Positions 34,308 to 42,587 of a stretch of 64,000 nucleotides of DNA are shown one piece after another. Each line of letters starts with the position of its first letter. Position 1 is the stretch's first letter. The stretch lies in the NCBI GenBank assembly GCA_963697565.1, contig CAVOOM010000003.1, positions 62,001 through 126,000 on the forward strand, in the 5' to 3' direction. This DNA comes from CAWFSE01 sp963697565 (GTDB taxonomy: Bacteria > Actinomycetota > Actinomycetes > CAVWCF01). The notes under the pieces are model-generated. The model did no database searches and was not told the DNA's origin. It saw nothing but the letters and a program-made list of their open reading frames with translations. Position numbers and translations under genes: made by a program.

Positions 34308-35587
34308 CAGGCGTCGACCTCCGCGTCGATCGTGCCCCGTAGGTAGACGGCGGCCAGCCGGTCCGGGTTGTCGCGCAGGGCCTGGGCCGCCTCCTCCAGC
34401 ACGATCCGGCCGCGCTCCATGACATAGAGCCGGTCGGCCAGCTGGGTGGCCACGTTCACGGACTGCTCGACCAGGAGGACGGCCGTGCCCTGGGCCGCGA
34501 TCGCGTGCACCAGCTCCATCAGCTGGCCGACGATGCGCGGCGCGAGGCCGAGGGAGAACTCGTCGATGAGCAGCACCCGCGGGGTGGAGATCAGCGCCTG
34601 GCTCACCGCGAGCATCTGCTGCTCGCCGCCGGACAGCGTGGAGGCCGTCTGGTTGGCGCGGTCGGCCATCCACGGGAACATCTCCTGCACCCGAGCGATC
34701 CGCCCCTCGAGCTCGTCGCCCTCGGCCGAGCCGTAGCCGAACATCCGCAGGTTCTCGGTGACGGTGAGCGGCCCGAAGACGGCGTCGCCGCCGATCACCA
34801 GGCCGAGACCGAGCTGGGAGCGGCCGGCCGGGCTGAGAGCGGACACCTCGAACCCGTCGAGCAGCACCCGGCCGGTGCGAACCGGCTGGAGCCCGGCGAG
34901 CGCACGCAGGGTCGTGGTCTTGCCGGCGCCGTTGTTGCCCAGCAGGGCGACGACCTCTCCGGGGGCGACGGTGAGCCCCACGCCGTAGAGGACCTGGACC
35001 CGGCCGCGATCAACATCGAGGCGCTGGCACTCCAGCGCGGGGGCATCCGACGTCTCGGTGCGCGCCGCCGCCGAAGCGCGGATCTCCTCCAGCGGCTGGG
35101 CGTCGGGCGACAGCAGGGCGCGGGTGTCCTCGCGCAGGCTGGGCTCCTCGCGGGCGGGCCGCTGCCGGGCGAGCCGCCAGGCGAGGAACACGTGCCCCGC
35201 GATCAGGGCGAACGCGATGTAGGTGAGCACATCGTGCATCGCCGTCTCAGGCCCGGCGCTCTGGCTCAGCAGGTAGACGAGCAGCACCGCGTACGACAGG
35301 TAGCCGTTCACCGCGCGGAAGTTCCAGCGGGGGGCGGGGAAGCCGAAGACGTAGAAGGAGTACGCCGCATGAGCGAGCAGCACCACGGTGCCGATCACCT
35401 GCGCCAGCACGTTGAGCAGGGAGAGCCAGGAACCCAGCGCCCCGTCGGGGTACGTCTCGTTGAGCCAGGACGCGAAGTAGCTGAAGGGGAAGGTCACCAC
35501 CAGGGCCCACCCGAGCCGGCGGTTCCAGCGGGTGATCCCGGTCTTACGGTCCGCGCGCGAGCGGTCCACGGCAACGGTTGTGGTCAT
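34307..35587 (-). CDS. LivF-type ATPase fused to an N-terminal four-helix membrane domain
   Basis: The 426-residue protein's residues about 185-425 are a LivF ATPase (GNNGAGKTTT 218-227, LSGGEQQMLAVSQAL, VLLIDEFSLGLAP). Residues about 24-140 form four predicted membrane helices with His73 (HAAYSFYVFG), His118 and His132 (HDVLTYIAFALIAGH, spacing H-x13-H). A free-standing relative at 38002-38427 shares these three histidines and the SFYVFG motif. LivF proteins are normally soluble. The histidine pattern suggests, but does not prove, b-type heme or metal binding. It heads the operon with the LivHMG gene (stop and start overlap by 1 nt) and is divergent from the binding protein. Confidence 0.85.
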   Translation of the reverse strand: MTTTVAVDRSRADRKTGITRWNRRLGWALVVTFPFSYFASWLNETYPDGALGSWLSLLNVLAQVIGTVVLLAHAAYSFYVFGFPAPRWNFRAVNGYLSYAVLLVYLLSQSAGPETAMHDVLTYIAFALIAGHVFLAWRLARQRPAREEPSLREDTRALLSPDAQPLEEIRASAAARTETSDAPALECQRLDVDRGRVQVLYGVGLTVAPGEVVALLGNNGAGKTTTLRALAGLQPVRTGRVLLDGFEVSALSPAGRSQLGLGLVIGGDAVFGPLTVTENLRMFGYGSAEGDELEGRIARVQEMFPWMADRANQTASTLSGGEQQMLAVSQALISTPRVLLIDEFSLGLAPRIVGQLMELVHAIAAQGTAVLLVEQSVNVATQLADRLYVMERGRIVLEEAAQALRDNPDRLAAVYLRGTIDAEVDA

Positions 35588-35726
35588 GGCACCTCATGGG
35601 GGGTGGGCCGGTGCCGAGGGCTCGGCCGGAGCTCGTGGGGCGGGCGCAGTGCTGGCATTGGGATCGGGCCAAGGCCCTCTCCAGGTGGGCCGAATCCTGG
35701 GGCCACAGAGCACCGCTGTCAACGCT

Positions 35727-35759
35727 TTGTGCGAAGTTCGATAAATGTTGTGCGAAATC
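35727..35759 (+). promoter_or_regulatory. Direct repeat TTGTGCGAA, 21 bp apart, in the liv divergent region
   Basis: TTGTGCGAA occurs at 35727-35735 and 35748-35756, exactly 21 bp apart, the second continuing as GCGAAATC. Two nt later TTGACG (35762-35767) is followed after 17 nt by CAGGCT, a possible promoter for the binding-protein gene. The site lies between the divergent ATPase-fusion and binding-protein genes and may control either. Confidence 0.55.
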
Positions 35760-35843
35760 TCTTGACGCGTGGGCGCTCGACCTCCAGGCTGTCCCCCAAC
35801 GTCGCGCCGTCCGAGGACGCGCCGTCCGGGAGGGGACCGACCA

Positions 35844-37190
35844 GTGGGCCACATCATTCGATCAGGCGGCTCGGCTCGCCGCCTCGCGCTCGGCACCGCG
35901 ATGGGCGCGGCGCTCGGCGCGCTACTTCTCGCCGGCTGCGGCACCACCGCCTCCAACGGCTCCGGCGACAACGCTGACGCCGATGGCCCGGGACTGACCG
36001 ACTCGACGATCAAGATCGGTTTCGTCGTGCTCGACCAGATGGCTGGCGGGAGCGGCTTCATCACCGCCGACCAGGGTGACCCCAAGGCCCAGGTCGGGGC
36101 CATGGTCGACTCGATCAACGCCGACGGCGGGATCGCCGGCCGCCAGGTCGAGCCCGTGTTCCAGGAGTTCGCCACCTCCACGGACTCCGTGCAGACCGAG
36201 AGCGCCCTGTGCACGGCCTTCACCGAGGACGACGCGGTCTTCGCCGTCGTGCTGCTCGGCCAGCGCGAACCCAGCGCCCGCCAGTGCTACAAGGACGCCA
36301 ACACCCTGATGCTCGACGCGTCCGGGCTCGGGCTCCCGAAGTCGGTGTACGACGACCTCGCGCCCTACTTCTTCGCCCAGAGCACGACGACCCTCGACGT
36401 CTACGCCAACTCCGAGGTGGGCGTGCTCGACGAGGCCGGGTTCTTCGACGGCGCCAAGGTCGGCGTCCTGATCGAGGCCAATGACGACTACCGCCAGGTC
36501 TACGAGAACGTCCTCAAGCCGGCCCTGGCGGACGTGGGCGTGGCCGAGCCGGTGACCGCGGAGATCGACCAGACCACCGCCGCCAACGCCGGCGCCACGG
36601 TCGGCGCGGCAGCGGGCAAGTTCAAGGCCGCAGGGGTCACCGCCCTGCTCTTCCTGGGCCGCGGCGACAACGTCGGCTACTTCACCGCCATCGCCGGCCC
36701 CCAGAAGTACTACCCCAAGCTGGCGATCGGGTCGTTCGAGAACCCCGGCTTCGCCCAGCGCAATCCGGCGCTGTTCCCGAAGCAGGCGATCGACGGCTCG
36801 AAGGGGCTGGGCATCTCCCCCACCGACGACGGCCTCGGCAGCAGCCTGCCCTTCCCGCAGCCGGGCGCGGAGACCGACTGCGTGGACATCTACAGCGAGG
36901 CCGGGATCACCTTCGAGGCGCGCGACAACGCCAACCGGGCGTTCCTGTTCTGCGACGCGCTGGGCTTCCTGAAGGCCGCCGCCGCCAAGATCCCCGAGGG
37001 AGACCCGGTCAACGCGACCGCGGTCGCCAAGGCGGCAGGCGGCCTGGGCGACGCCTGGCAGTCGGCCATCTCGCTCGGCACCAACTTCGAACCCGGCGTC
37101 TACGCCCCCGCCTCGGTGGGACGGCTCTTGGCCTATGTAGGCCCGGACTTCGAATACCAGGGAGCTGACGCACCCCTCGTCACTCCCTGA
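35844..37190 (+). CDS. LivK-like substrate-binding lipoprotein
   Basis: The 448-residue type I periplasmic-binding-fold protein has a signal peptide and a lipobox LLAGC (Cys32) at its N-terminus. Mature domains start IKIGFVVLDQMAGGSGF and show VGAMVDSINADGGIAGRQVEPVFQEF, usual in HAAT-family receptors. It should deliver an unknown amino-acid-like or carboxylate ligand to the Liv-type transporter encoded divergently. GTG 35844 follows a GGAGGGG site; earlier frames lack a signal peptide. A stem-loop separates it from the next gene. Confidence 0.9.
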   Translation: MGHIIRSGGSARRLALGTAMGAALGALLLAGCGTTASNGSGDNADADGPGLTDSTIKIGFVVLDQMAGGSGFITADQGDPKAQVGAMVDSINADGGIAGRQVEPVFQEFATSTDSVQTESALCTAFTEDDAVFAVVLLGQREPSARQCYKDANTLMLDASGLGLPKSVYDDLAPYFFAQSTTTLDVYANSEVGVLDEAGFFDGAKVGVLIEANDDYRQVYENVLKPALADVGVAEPVTAEIDQTTAANAGATVGAAAGKFKAAGVTALLFLGRGDNVGYFTAIAGPQKYYPKLAIGSFENPGFAQRNPALFPKQAIDGSKGLGISPTDDGLGSSLPFPQPGAETDCVDIYSEAGITFEARDNANRAFLFCDALGFLKAAAAKIPEGDPVNATAVAKAAGGLGDAWQSAISLGTNFEPGVYAPASVGRLLAYVGPDFEYQGADAPLVTP

Positions 37191-37196
37191 CCCATG

Positions 37197-37233
37197 GCCG
37201 GGGCCCCGCAACCCCCTCATGCGGGGCCCCGGC
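37197..37233 (+). terminator. Hairpin after the binding-protein gene
   Basis: A perfect 14-bp stem (37197-37210 with 37220-37233, GCCGGGGCCCCGCA) and 9-nt loop start 6 nt after the stop. With a same-strand gene only 20 nt further on, it may act as a partial terminator that keeps the binding protein in excess. Confidence 0.7.
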
Positions 37234-37253
37234 GCACTTCTTGAGGAGATCCG

Positions 37254-37997
37254 ATGCACCAAGCGGCGTACACCCTGATCGCGCTGGCTGAGATCGCCCT
37301 GTTCGTCTACCTGCTGCGGGTGTGGCGGCGCGGCAAGGCCGTGAAGGTCGGCGAGTCAATCGTCTTGCTGGTCATCCTGGCCGGGGTCATCTACGACAAC
37401 CTCATGCTGGCCTTCGGCGGCTCGATCTTCGGCGAGGGCACGACGCTGGAGATGCTCAGCTACCCGCGCTACCTCCTGCACGGGTTGTTCACCCCGCTGC
37501 TCATCATCTTCTGCGCGCTGTCGGCCGACCGCATGGACGTCCCCGGCTACCGCAAGCGCGAGACCCTCACCGTGTGGGGGGCCGTCACGTTCTTCGCGAT
37601 CTGGTTCGGCCTGATCGGCGACCTGGTCAACCTGGACATCGCGCCGGCCACCGAGAACGGCCTGCTCACCTACAAGTACGACGGGGCGGGCGGCCCGCCG
37701 GTCGCCGAGATCGCCACCGTGGTCTCGATGCTCATCATCGGTGGCGCGATGCAGCGCTACGCCCGCTGGCCGTGGATCTTCGTCAGCGCGCTCTTCATGT
37801 TCGTCGTCGCGCTGTTCTTCATCTCCAACGGCGTGATCGCCAACATCGGCGAGCTTGTCCTGCTCTCTGGAGGGGCGGCCACCGCCGCCGAGGCCGTCAA
37901 GCGGGTGACCGCGGAGCGGGCGGAGAAGAAGGCCGCAGCGCTGAGAGAGGCCGCCGAGCGGCGGGCAGCCAAGGCGGGCAGCGAGGTCGCCGGCTAA
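37254..37997 (+). CDS. Polytopic membrane protein of unknown function
   Basis: The 247-residue protein has about seven hydrophobic helices (AAYTLIALAEIALFVYLL, ESIVLLVILAGVIYDNLML, YLLHGLFTPLLIIFCALS and others) and a cytoplasmic charged tail with a short coiled coil (AERAEKKAAALREAAERRAA). Polar residues within helices (YDN, YLLHG, GDLVN) hint at a bound ligand or cofactor. AGGAGATCCG precedes ATG 37254. Same direction as the binding protein, so it may work with the transporter. I do not recognise the family. Confidence 0.7.
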   Translation: MHQAAYTLIALAEIALFVYLLRVWRRGKAVKVGESIVLLVILAGVIYDNLMLAFGGSIFGEGTTLEMLSYPRYLLHGLFTPLLIIFCALSADRMDVPGYRKRETLTVWGAVTFFAIWFGLIGDLVNLDIAPATENGLLTYKYDGAGGPPVAEIATVVSMLIIGGAMQRYARWPWIFVSALFMFVVALFFISNGVIANIGELVLLSGGAATAAEAVKRVTAERAEKKAAALREAAERRAAKAGSEVAG

Positions 37998-38001
37998 TGC
38001 G

Positions 38002-38427
38002 TCAGCGTGTGGCGGCGCGGCGGCGGCTGGAGAACTTGACCCCCAGCGCGATGTGCGCGGCGATGCACAGGTACATGAAGACCGTGAGCACCGCGTGCCA
38101 GGGGTCCCAGCCGAACGTCGTCTGGGAGACCAGCACCACCGCCAGCAGGAAGTAGCCGAAGTAGATGTGGAAGACGCGCAGCGTGCGGCGGAAGGGCACC
38201 CGGCCGAAGACGTAGAAGCTCAGACCCGCATGGATGAACAGCAGCAGGATCATCGCGATCTGCAGCACCCAGGCCAGATGGCGCAGGGCCTCTCCCTCGG
38301 CCGACAGCCGGTAGGTCGCGTCGGCCACCACGAGCACCACCAGCAGCACCCAGCTCAGCGCGCGGTTGATCACCCCGGCACGCTGGCGCTTGCGCAGCCT
38401 GGACGAGCCGGCGGCCGGTGTGGTCAC
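38002..38427 (-). CDS. Four-helix membrane protein related to the LivF-fused domain
   Basis: The 141-residue protein has four membrane helices. His66 (HAGLSFYVFG), His111 and His125 (HAVLTVFMYLCIAAH, H-x13-H) match His73, His118 and His132 of the domain fused to LivF 6 kb away; His50 and His87 are extra. Such spacing is known from b-type cytochromes such as cytochrome b of the bc1 complex, hence a possible heme protein. It overlaps the GntR gene by 4 nt (GTGA), so the two are co-expressed. Function unknown. Confidence 0.75.
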   Translation of the reverse strand: MTTPAAGSSRLRKRQRAGVINRALSWVLLVVLVVADATYRLSAEGEALRHLAWVLQIAMILLLFIHAGLSFYVFGRVPFRRTLRVFHIYFGYFLLAVVLVSQTTFGWDPWHAVLTVFMYLCIAAHIALGVKFSSRRRAATR

Positions 38428-39098
38428 GGGGCGATCTCCTGCAGCACCGCGCCGGCCAGCGCCGCGGTCAGCCGCTCCCAGTAGGCGCTGAGCGCCTCGA
38501 GAGCCGGTTCGTAGGCGCTGGTCTCGACCGACTCCAGAGCGCGGGCGTGCAGCCGCTCCCGGGCCTCGAGATGGTCGTACGTCGTGAGCATCCGCACGAG
38601 TCGCTTGAGCCTCGGCCGGCCGGCGTTGACCGCGCGTGCCAGCTCGGGGCTGCCGCATCGGGCAAGCACCAGGTCGTCGAAGCGCTCGGCCTCGATCAGG
38701 GACATCGAAGAGTCGCCGCTGGCGTAGGCCAGCTCGAAGTCGACCGAGGCCCGGCGCAGCGATGCCACATCGCCCGCGGTCGCGCGCGGCAAGGACCAGC
38801 GGTAGACCGGATCCCACAGCAGGGCCCCGACGCGCAGGAGGTCAGCGGCGCTGTCCTTGGTCAACTGGGCAACGACGGCGCCGCGGTTGGGCTGCACATC
38901 CAGGAGGCCTTCGGCGGCCAACTGGGCGAAGGCCTCGCGCAGCGGGGAGTTGCTGACCCCGAAGCGCTCCATCACCGCCTCGGTGCGCAGCGGCGTGCCG
39001 GCGGGGAGCCGGCCCTCGATGATGTCGGCGCGCAGCGCGGCGACGATCACCTCACGGCTCGAGCCGTGGGATCGCTTCAGCACCGCCATCCCGCGCAC
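38424..39098 (-). CDS. GntR-family regulator (FadR/FCD-like C-terminal domain)
   Basis: The 224-residue protein's residues about 10-80 are a GntR winged helix (VIVAALRADIIEGRLPAGTPLRTEAVMERFGVSNSPLREAFAQLAAEGLLDVQPNRGAVV). The remainder is helical like the FCD ligand domain, including a YDHLEARERLHARALES helix. FCD-type GntR proteins usually sense carboxylic or amino acids, fitting a neighbour of a Liv-type importer. It is co-transcribed with the four-helix membrane gene. ATG 39098 is preferred, though an internal ATG (39086) is possible. Confidence 0.85.
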   Translation of the reverse strand: MRGMAVLKRSHGSSREVIVAALRADIIEGRLPAGTPLRTEAVMERFGVSNSPLREAFAQLAAEGLLDVQPNRGAVVAQLTKDSAADLLRVGALLWDPVYRWSLPRATAGDVASLRRASVDFELAYASGDSSMSLIEAERFDDLVLARCGSPELARAVNAGRPRLKRLVRMLTTYDHLEARERLHARALESVETSAYEPALEALSAYWERLTAALAGAVLQEIAP

Positions 39099-39142
39099 CT
39101 CCCTTCGAAGCCGGACACAACGGGAGCCACTCTCCCACGGCA

Positions 39143-39176
39143 GGTGGCCCCCGACCCGTTGAGGTCGGGGGCCACC
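39143..39176. terminator. Hairpin between the LAXTG gene and the GntR gene
   Basis: A perfect 14-bp stem (GGTGGCCCCCGACC, 39143-39156 with 39163-39176) and 6-nt loop lie 26 nt after the stop of the surface-protein gene. Confidence 0.85.
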
Positions 39177-39201
39177 GTCACTGCGGGCCGGGTGGGAGGG
39201 G

Positions 39202-39831
39202 TCAGACCCGGGCCCCGCTGCGGCGGGCGCGCCCGTTCACGATCAGCCCGGTGCCGAGGGCGATCACGGCCAGGCCGCCGAGGCCGAGCGCCAGGGAGTC
39301 CCCGGGGCCGGTCTTGGCGAGGTTGCCCGACGTGTTGGTCGCGGCCGCCGAGGCAGCCGGGGCCGGAGCCGCCGGGGCCGGGGCCGCGGCAGTGAAGGTG
39401 ACGGGAGCCGAGGCGAGCGCACTCCGTCGACGGTGCCGACCGAGAAGACACAGGCTCCCTGCCACCGTGCAGTCGACGGAGCCGACCGTCCTGCGTGCTC
39501 GAGCGTGGCCACGGTCAGACTGCGGCCGAGCCGGCGCCTGAGGGTCCGCGTTGACCGGGACGACGTAGCTAGGGGTGCCGAACGTCGCGCACTCCTTGGT
39601 GCCGTCGTCACCGGCGCCGTGCAGATGGTCACGCCGAGCCTGCGCGTTCGCCGGGAATCCGCTGAAGTTCACCGTGACGTGTCGGCCGGCCGCGTACGTG
39701 TTCGGCGAGATCGTGATCGACTCGCCGGCGGCCTGGGCGGCGCCGGCGCCGCCGAGGATCACGCTGCCGAGGGCGGCGATGGTGACGGCACCCGCCGCCA
39801 GGGCCTTGCGGAGGTTCTGCTTCGAGTCCAC
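39202..39831 (-). CDS. LAXTG-anchored surface protein with neocarzinostatin-like domain, several indels
   Basis: The N-terminus is a signal peptide (KALAAGAVTIAALGSVILGGAGAAQAA). The C-terminus has NLAKTGPGDS, a hydrophobic helix and RARRSGARV, i.e. a LAXTG signal for a class E sortase. Between them lies an Ig-like domain related to the neighbouring lipoprotein. Its pieces VTICTAP, DDGTKECATFGTPSYVVPVNAD, VDCTVAG and ACVFSVGTVDGVR are in different frames, so at least four indels are needed to rebuild it. The open frame itself runs through, giving an apparently intact 209-residue product with scrambled middle. Either a decaying gene or poor local sequence. Confidence 0.7.
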   Translation of the reverse strand: MDSKQNLRKALAAGAVTIAALGSVILGGAGAAQAAGESITISPNTYAAGRHVTVNFSGFPANAQARRDHLHGAGDDGTKECATFGTPSYVVPVNADPQAPARPQSDRGHARARRTVGSVDCTVAGSLCLLGRHRRRSALASAPVTFTAAAPAPAAPAPAASAAATNTSGNLAKTGPGDSLALGLGGLAVIALGTGLIVNGRARRSGARV

Positions 39832-39939
39832 GCGTTTCTCCTGCAGGTGTGGGCCGGTCCGAGGCGGGCCGACGGGTGGAACGGCGTGTCGCCGTTGGAG
39901 GGATCTCAGCGGATCGGGCGACCCGCGTCAATAGATTTC

Positions 39940-39967
39940 GCGAAATTTCTTCGGAAGATGCGAAATC
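39940..39967 (+). promoter_or_regulatory. GCGAAATY pair upstream of the LAXTG gene
   Basis: GCGAAATT at 39940-39947 (within the palindrome ATTTCGCGAAAT) and GCGAAATC at 39960-39967, 20 bp apart. It is 109-136 nt upstream of the surface-protein start. Confidence 0.45.
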
Positions 39968-40493
39968 ACTGGTACTTGATGACTGCAGTGGCCACGTTGG
40001 TCGCCGACAGGTCGGTGGCCGTGACCGCGCAGGTATCCGGGGTCGCGGCTCCGCAGGTCAGCGGCGGGGCCTCGGTGTTGCCGAGGGGGCCGTTGATGAT
40101 GACGATCTGAGCCGTCCCCGCCCCCGTGGGGTCGGCGTTCACCAGTTGGTTGCTCGGGCCGCCCAGCGGAGCGCAGCTCTGCGGTCCCGCGAGCGGACGG
40201 CCGTCGTTGGCGCAGATGGTGATGTCGACGGCCTCGCCGGCCTTGAAGCCGCTGTAGGCCACCGTGACGGTCTCGCCGCCGGCGTACGGCCCAGCCGGGT
40301 CAAGCGTCAACTTGCCGGTGCCGGTGTTCGGGGCGGGGGCGCTCGGGGTCGGCGAGGCGGATTCCGAGGGCGTCTCGGAGGCCGACGGCGACGGCGAGCT
40401 CTCGGCGGTGTCGTCCGAGCTCGAGCAACCAGTGAGGACGAGGGCAGCGGCGGCGAGGGCCGATGCGGCGATCAGACGCGGGCGGGACAACAT
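39966..40493 (-). CDS. Lipoprotein with neocarzinostatin-like Ig domain
   Basis: The 175-residue protein's signal peptide ends in the lipobox LTGC (Cys23). A Ser/Pro/Thr-rich linker follows (about 24-55). The C-terminal domain (GKLTLDPAGPYAGGETVTVAYSGFKAGEAVDITIC...TCAVTATDLSATNVATAVIKY) has four cysteines placed as two disulfides, as in neocarzinostatin-family beta-sandwiches, which in some members carry enediyne chromophores. No enediyne biosynthesis genes are present, so chromophore binding is unlikely to be its role. ATG 40493 is chosen because the extension to 40556 lacks signal features and overlaps the promoter. Confidence 0.75.
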   Translation of the reverse strand: MLSRPRLIAASALAAAALVLTGCSSSDDTAESSPSPSASETPSESASPTPSAPAPNTGTGKLTLDPAGPYAGGETVTVAYSGFKAGEAVDITICANDGRPLAGPQSCAPLGGPSNQLVNADPTGAGTAQIVIINGPLGNTEAPPLTCGAATPDTCAVTATDLSATNVATAVIKYQ

Positions 40494-40572
40494 CGGGTGC
40501 GACCCCCAGGCGACGAATGCGGCGACCCCCCTGGCCGCCTTGGGCGCAGAGTCCATCGGTCGTGGCGACCGT

Positions 40573-40615
40573 TGTCAAGAGATTGGGCGAAATCTTCCCC
40601 ACCTAGTGCGAAATC
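40573..40615 (-). promoter_or_regulatory. Promoter with upstream GATTTCGC direct repeats for the lipoprotein gene
   Basis: On the minus strand GATTTCGC occurs at 40615-40608 and 40594-40587, exactly 21 bp apart. A TTGACA (-35, 40578-40573) follows 8 nt later, with TGGACT 17 nt further as a weak -10. This placing just upstream of -35 is typical of an activator site. Confidence 0.55.
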
Positions 40616-40636
40616 GTGACCGGCTGGGTCGACTCC

Positions 40637-42495
40637 TCACTCGACGGTGACACTCTTCGCCAGGTTGCGCGGCTGGTCGACGTCGTAGCCCCGCACCACC
40701 GCCATCTCGCAGGCGAACACCTGCAGCGGCACCGTCGCCACCAGCGGCTGCAGCAGCGCCGGGGTCTGCGGGATGCGGATGAGCACGTCGGCGTACGGGG
40801 CGACGTCCTCGTCGCCGTCCTCGGCGATCACCAGGGTGCGGGCCCCGCGGGCGCGCACCTCCTGGATGTTGCTCACGATCTTGTCGTGCAGCACCTTGCG
40901 CGAGCGCGGCGACGGCACGATCACGACGACCGGCAGGCCCTCCTCGATCAGCGCGATCGGCCCGTGCTTCAGCTCGCCCGCAGGGAAGCCCTCGGCGTGC
41001 ATGTACGCGAGCTCCTTGAGCTTGAGCGCGCCCTCCATGGCGACCGGGTAGCCCACGTGCCGGCCGAGGAAGAGCACCGCCGGCGCGTCGGCCAGCGTGC
41101 GGGCCAGGGCTCGCACCGGCTCGATCGTGTCGAGCACCCGGTCGACCTTCTCCGGCATCGCGGCCAGCTCGCGGATGTGCGCGGCGACCTCCTCGCCCCA
41201 CTTGGTGCCCCGCACCTGGGCGAGGTAGAGCGCGACCAGCTGGACGGCGACCACCTGGGTGAGGAACGCCTTGGTGGAGGCGACCGCGACCTCCGGGCCC
41301 GGCGTAGGTGTAGACGACCGCGTCGCTCTCGCGCGGGATGGTCGAGCCGTTGACGTTGCAGATGGCGAGCACGCGGGCCTGCTGCTCCTTGGCGTGGCGG
41401 ATGGCCATCAGGGTGTCCATCGTCTCGCCGGACTGCGAGATCGCCAGGACCAGCGTGCGCCGGGTCAGGATCGGGTCGCGGTAGCGGAACTCGCTGGCGA
41501 CCTCCACCTCGCACGGGATGCGCGTCCAGTGCTCGATGGAGTACTTCGCCAGCAGGCCCGCGTGGTAGGCCGTGCCGCACGCGATGATGACGATCTTGTC
41601 GACCTCGCGGAGGTCCTCGTCGGAGATCCGCACCTCGTCCAAGCTGCAGCCGCAGGTCGGGGCCGATCCGGCCGCGCAGCGTGTCGGCGACCGCCTTGGG
41701 CTGCTCGGCGATCTCCTTGAGCATGAAGTACTCGTAGCCGTCCTTCTCGGCGGCCGAGGCGTCCCAGTCGACGTGGTAGCGCCTGGACTCCACCGGCCTG
41801 CCGGCGAAGTCGGTGACCACCACGCCGCCGGCCCGCAGCTCGACGACCTCGTCCTGGCCGACCTCCATCGCCTCGCGGGTGTGCGCGATGAAGGCCGCCA
41901 CGTCGGAGGCCAGGAAGTTCTCGCCCTCTCCGAGGCCGATGACGAGCGGGGAGTTGCGGCGCGCGCCCACGACGACGTCCGGGCTGTCGGCGTGCACGGC
42001 GACGAGGGTGAACGCGCCCTCCAGCCGGCGGCAGACCCGGCGCATCGCCTCGGCCAGGTCATCCCCCGACGGCTCGTACGCCTCGGCGAGCAGGTGCGCG
42101 ACGACCTCGGTGTCGGTGTCGGAGCGCATCTCGTGGCCGCGCGCCTCCAGCTCGGCGCGCAGGGCCGCGAAGTTCTCGATGATGCCGTTGTGGATCACCG
42201 CGACCCGCGCGTGGTCGTCGAGGTGCGGGTGGGCGTTGCGGTCGTTGGGGGCCCCGTGGGTGGCCCAGCGGGTGTGACCCATCCCGGTGGTGGCCGCGGC
42301 CAGCTCGAGCGGGAGGCCGGCCAGGTCTTCTTCGAGGTTGGCCAGCTTGCCGGCGCGCTTGCGGGTCTCCAGCACCCCGCCGGCGACGAGCGCGACGCCC
42401 GCCGAGTCGTACCCGCGGTACTCCAGCCGCCGCAGCCCGTCGATGACGACCTGGAGCGCGGGCTGGCTTCCGACGTATCCCACGATGCCGCACAT
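40637..42495 (-). CDS. glmS: Glucosamine-6-phosphate synthase (isomerizing), with two frameshifts
   Basis: The enzyme makes glucosamine 6-phosphate from fructose 6-phosphate and glutamine. The N-terminal class II amidotransferase starts MCGIVGYVG (Cys2 nucleophile), with HTRWATHG and HNGIIENF; two SIS isomerase domains follow (ISQSGETMDTL; FLGRHVGYPVAMEGALKLKE), ending NLAKSVTVE. The phase changes near 41640 (surplus T in CTTGGACGAG) and near 41300 (surplus G before GAGGTCGCGGTC); removing both gives 618 residues. The enzyme is usually essential, so these look like sequence errors. ATG 42495 is fixed by Cys2. Confidence 0.93.
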
Positions 42496-42540
42496 GGGAA
42501 CCCATCGTACGACTCCGCCTCGCCTGCGCCGTCGCGCGCA

Positions 42541-42579
42541 GACCGCCGGAGGGCAGGGTCGCACTGCCCTCCGGCGGTC
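42541..42579 (-). terminator. Terminator of the secreted-protein gene
   Basis: A perfect 16-bp stem (42541-42556 with 42564-42579) and 7-nt loop lie 8 nt after the stop of the exported-protein gene and before glmS. Confidence 0.85.
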
Positions 42580-42587
42580 AGTCAGCG

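Noticed and set aside
35844..37190. Urea or nickel transporter assignment for the Liv-type cluster
   Set aside because: No urease genes or ligand-specific residues are visible; the substrate is left open.
37197..37233. A riboswitch before the membrane-protein gene
   Set aside because: Only a simple perfect hairpin is present, with no conserved aptamer-like sequence; a terminator or processing stem is sufficient.
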